A DNA stretch of 64,000 nt from a virus: IMG/VR virus record IMGVR_UViG_3300020200_000009, positions 25,744 to 89,743 of that record; one strand, given 5' to 3'. Within the stretch, counting starts at the first letter, position 1. The number at the start of each line of letters is the position of its first letter. The translations under genes were made by a program, and so were the position numbers. Shown piece by piece: positions 62,444-64,000 of this stretch. The notes under the pieces were generated by a model. That model was given only the letters and a program-made list of their open reading frames with translations, made no database searches and was not told where the DNA came from.

Positions 62444-62806
62444 ATGGCTGACCAAACCAAAAGGACACAATGTATGAGCACAGTTGTTAGGATATCAGTT
62501 TTAAGTTGGAGTGCTGCATTACTTACCGCAAGTTATGCAGGATTGCTTGCTAAGATGGACCCAACCTTTATTGCTACAGTATTCACTGCTGCAGCTGCTA
62601 CCTTCGGTGTAGACACCCTCAAAAAGAGTGAAGACAAGAAGGAGGAAGAGGCTAAACCCGATGCTTTACCACCTGTAACTTTGGTTGAAGAGGGCGCCGT
62701 CCGTGCAGAACCATCAATCGAGCCTATCTTCGATGATACTCCAGCGTCTTTAGAGGAGCGGGTTGAAGCATTAGAATCTGATAGACCTCGTAGAGGAGAC
62801 CTTTAA
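62444..62806 (+). CDS. Small membrane protein with acidic cytoplasmic tail
   Basis: A 120-residue protein with two hydrophobic segments (~residues 14-35, VVRISVLSWSAALLTASYAG, and ~40-55, FIATVFTAAAATFGV) followed by a long Glu/Lys/Pro-rich tail. The shape is compatible with a holin or an inner-membrane regulator, but no family is recognised. TAATG coupling connects it to the next gene. Confidence 0.65.
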   Translation: MADQTKRTQCMSTVVRISVLSWSAALLTASYAGLLAKMDPTFIATVFTAAAATFGVDTLKKSEDKKEEEAKPDALPPVTLVEEGAVRAEPSIEPIFDDTPASLEERVEALESDRPRRGDL

Positions 62807-62985
62807 TGTGGATTGCAAAACGCCTGTCTTTTGGCGGTGAATGGGATTATTTTCAAGATAATTATAATGATAGTCCTAAGTGGACTAAAGATAAAACCCG
62901 TGCATTTAAATTTGAAGATGAGCAGACTGCTTTAACACAGTCTAATCTTACTGGTATATATGAAATTTTATTGGAAAAAGTATAA
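62806..62985 (+). CDS. 59-residue hypothetical protein
   Basis: Just below the usual 60-residue cutoff. It is supported by TAATG overlaps on both sides. The sequence is rich in aromatic and acidic residues (GGEWDYFQDNYNDSPKW, FKFEDEQTAL). No family recognised. Confidence 0.65.
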   Translation: MWIAKRLSFGGEWDYFQDNYNDSPKWTKDKTRAFKFEDEQTALTQSNLTGIYEILLEKV

Positions 62986-63176
62986 TGCAAAAAGTATTTA
63001 ATGTCCTTGCAGTTGCTTCATTCGTGTTAAGTGCCTCAGCGGTTGGTGCTGGGGTCTACGCCTATTTAAATAGAGAAACTTTAATTGAGCAAGCAAAGCG
63101 AGAAATTATTGAGGCAGTAGTGCCAAAAGGCGTAAAAGATTTAAAAGAAAAATTACCTATTAAGTTACCCTTCTAA
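62985..63176 (+). CDS. Small membrane-anchored protein
   Basis: A 63-residue protein with an N-terminal membrane segment (VFNVLAVASFVLSASAVGAG, then VYAYL) and a charged helical tail ending in KLPIKLPF. The stop shares a base with the nuclease gene start. Function unknown. Confidence 0.65.
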   Translation: MQKVFNVLAVASFVLSASAVGAGVYAYLNRETLIEQAKREIIEAVVPKGVKDLKEKLPIKLPF

Positions 63177-63583
63177 TGGATAAGGACCCCTATATCTATA
63201 GAATCCGTTCAATCGCAAAGGTAGTAGATGGTGACACTATTGATGCTGACATTGATCTCGGTTTTAATATCAGTCTCAGTAAGCGAATTCGTCTTGCGGG
63301 CATTGACACGCCTGAAAGCAGAACAAAAGACGAATACGAAAAGAGACTCGGACTCGAATCAAAAGAGTGGTTGAAGAAACATCTAGAGGGTGCCAAAGAT
63401 ATTCTTATCAAGACCGAACTTCCAGATAGCACAGAGAAGTATGGTCGTATCATTGGACACTTGTATATCAACGGCGGAGAAGTATCAGTAAATAATAAAA
63501 TGATTGACGAAGGATATGCTTGGGAGTATGATGGTGGCACAAAACAAAAAGATTTCTGGTCTCTTTTGAGTAAAAGAAAGTGA
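63176..63583 (+). CDS. Micrococcal-nuclease-like (SNase) protein
   Basis: A 135-residue thermonuclease-fold protein. It shows VVDGDTIDADIDLGF, RIRLAGIDTPESR (containing the catalytic Arg and metal-binding Asp region), EKYGRIIGHLYING (second Arg) and MIDEGYAWEY. These match the SNase family. There is no signal peptide, so it would act in the infected cell, perhaps on host DNA or RNA. Similar nucleases occur in cyanophages. Confidence 0.88.
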   Translation: MDKDPYIYRIRSIAKVVDGDTIDADIDLGFNISLSKRIRLAGIDTPESRTKDEYEKRLGLESKEWLKKHLEGAKDILIKTELPDSTEKYGRIIGHLYINGGEVSVNNKMIDEGYAWEYDGGTKQKDFWSLLSKRK

Positions 63584-64000
63584 AAAAATTATTAGCTGCA
63601 GTAACTTTATCTTTAGCTTTTCTTGCCCCAGTACAGGCATCACAAGTCATAAAGAAACAACCAACAGTTGCACCTTATACACCATCAGCGATGGGGTGTA
63701 TGATACTTCTGGAATGCACTGAGGGTGTAGAGCAACTCACAGTAGAGTCGGAGATATTCAAATCTTCAGACTTTGATTTATTCAGAGATGAAATCAAAGC
63801 AATCCTTGTTGGTCTAGATGCTAGTAAGGTGCCTGTGTATCTTGCATCAAGAAGATACTGGATACCAGGAACTATTGGTCTTTATAAACCAGATGCAAAT
63901 CGTCTTTATATTAATGATTATCTTCTCAAAGACCCCAGAGAGTTTCTAGGCACGCTACGTCACGAAGGATGGCACGCTGTCCAAGATTGTATGGCAGGTG
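63580..64000 (+). CDS. Secreted HExxH-type protein, 3' end outside window
   Basis: This starts with GTG, overlapping the nuclease stop (GTGA), and stays open to the last base (140 codons). The N-terminus is a textbook signal peptide (MKKLLAAVTLSLAFLAPVQA, cleavage after the last Ala). Near the right edge is RHEGWH, a HExxH zinc motif, preceded by VYLASRRYWIPGTIGLYKP and NRLYINDYLL. This suggests an exported metallopeptidase-like protein. Two Cys (GCMILLECTE) could form a disulphide. Lysis or superinfection exclusion are possibilities without evidence. Confidence 0.75.
   Translation, partial: MKKLLAAVTLSLAFLAPVQASQVIKKQPTVAPYTPSAMGCMILLECTEGVEQLTVESEIFKSSDFDLFRDEIKAILVGLDASKVPVYLASRRYWIPGTIGLYKPDANRLYINDYLLKDPREFLGTLRHEGWHAVQDCMAG

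Noticed and set aside
1-64000. tRNA genes, CRISPR arrays, insertion sequences, integrase
   Set aside because: Reading through the gaps showed no cloverleaf-like segments, regular spaced repeats or transposase motifs; gaps are too short for most of these.

Overview
The window is an internal piece of a T4-like myovirus genome. The host is most likely a marine picocyanobacterium (Synechococcus or Prochlorococcus), which would make this a cyanophage of the Kyanoviridae type. I base this on gene order (neck gp13-gp14-gp15, gp16/gp17 terminase, gp18-gp23, gp3, uvsY, uvsW, gp55, gp47, gp46, gp45, gp44, gp62, regA) and on cyanophage hallmark genes: a CobS-like ATPase with a VWA/metallopeptidase partner, speD, a DUF3110 gene of cyanobacterial type, and giant modular structural genes. 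I did not run database searches; identifications rest on motifs, family knowledge and synteny. Every recognised gene is on the + strand, coding density is very high with many ATGA/GTGA overlaps, and no gap reaches 300 bases. No tRNA, IS element, integrase or CRISPR array was seen.

Layout. 1-21088: tail and baseplate genes, led by a giant gene cut by the left edge. Then come a YHYH-type protein, a protein ending in a cupredoxin-like domain, a beta-repeat protein, baseplate wedge gp8 and a 2439-residue DUF4815 protein. 21113-28653: a duplicated regulatory element, two small genes, a terminator and a 2301-residue modular tail fibre. 28660-37783: neck proteins, small terminase, two proteins carrying T4-like capsid-targeting and protease-cleavage motifs, an array of small overlapping genes, a 2OG-Fe(II) oxygenase and the large terminase. 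37879-46385: sheath, tube, portal, prohead protease, scaffold and major capsid protein, closed by a strong terminator. 46464-49697: gp3, uvsY, uvsW and small genes. 49708-53681: a complex regulatory region, late sigma factor gp55, gp47/gp46 and small genes. 53668-57876: VWA/metallopeptidase, SpeD and CobS-like ATPase. 57924-64000: sliding clamp and loader, a Dam-type methylase, RegA, a micrococcal-type nuclease, small membrane proteins and a secreted HExxH protein cut by the right edge.

How it fits together. gp55 with the clamp (gp45) should direct late transcription from TATAAATA-like boxes, which recur before structural genes; one exact match lies before gp20. gp46/47, UvsY and UvsW support recombination-dependent replication. 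The structural genes build head, neck, sheath, baseplate and fibres, and gp21 matures the prohead.

Most interesting signals: (1) a 46-bp regulatory element duplicated 28.6 kb apart, at gp55 next to an 18-bp perfect palindrome covering a promoter -35 box; (2) strong depletion of the tetramers GWWC (GATC, GTAC, GAAC, GTTC), which explains odd codon choices such as GGC before AC; (3) probable capsid-packaged proteins with several gp21-like cleavage motifs; (4) an amicyanin-like copper-site motif at the end of a virion protein; (5) small beta modules shared by many virion proteins.
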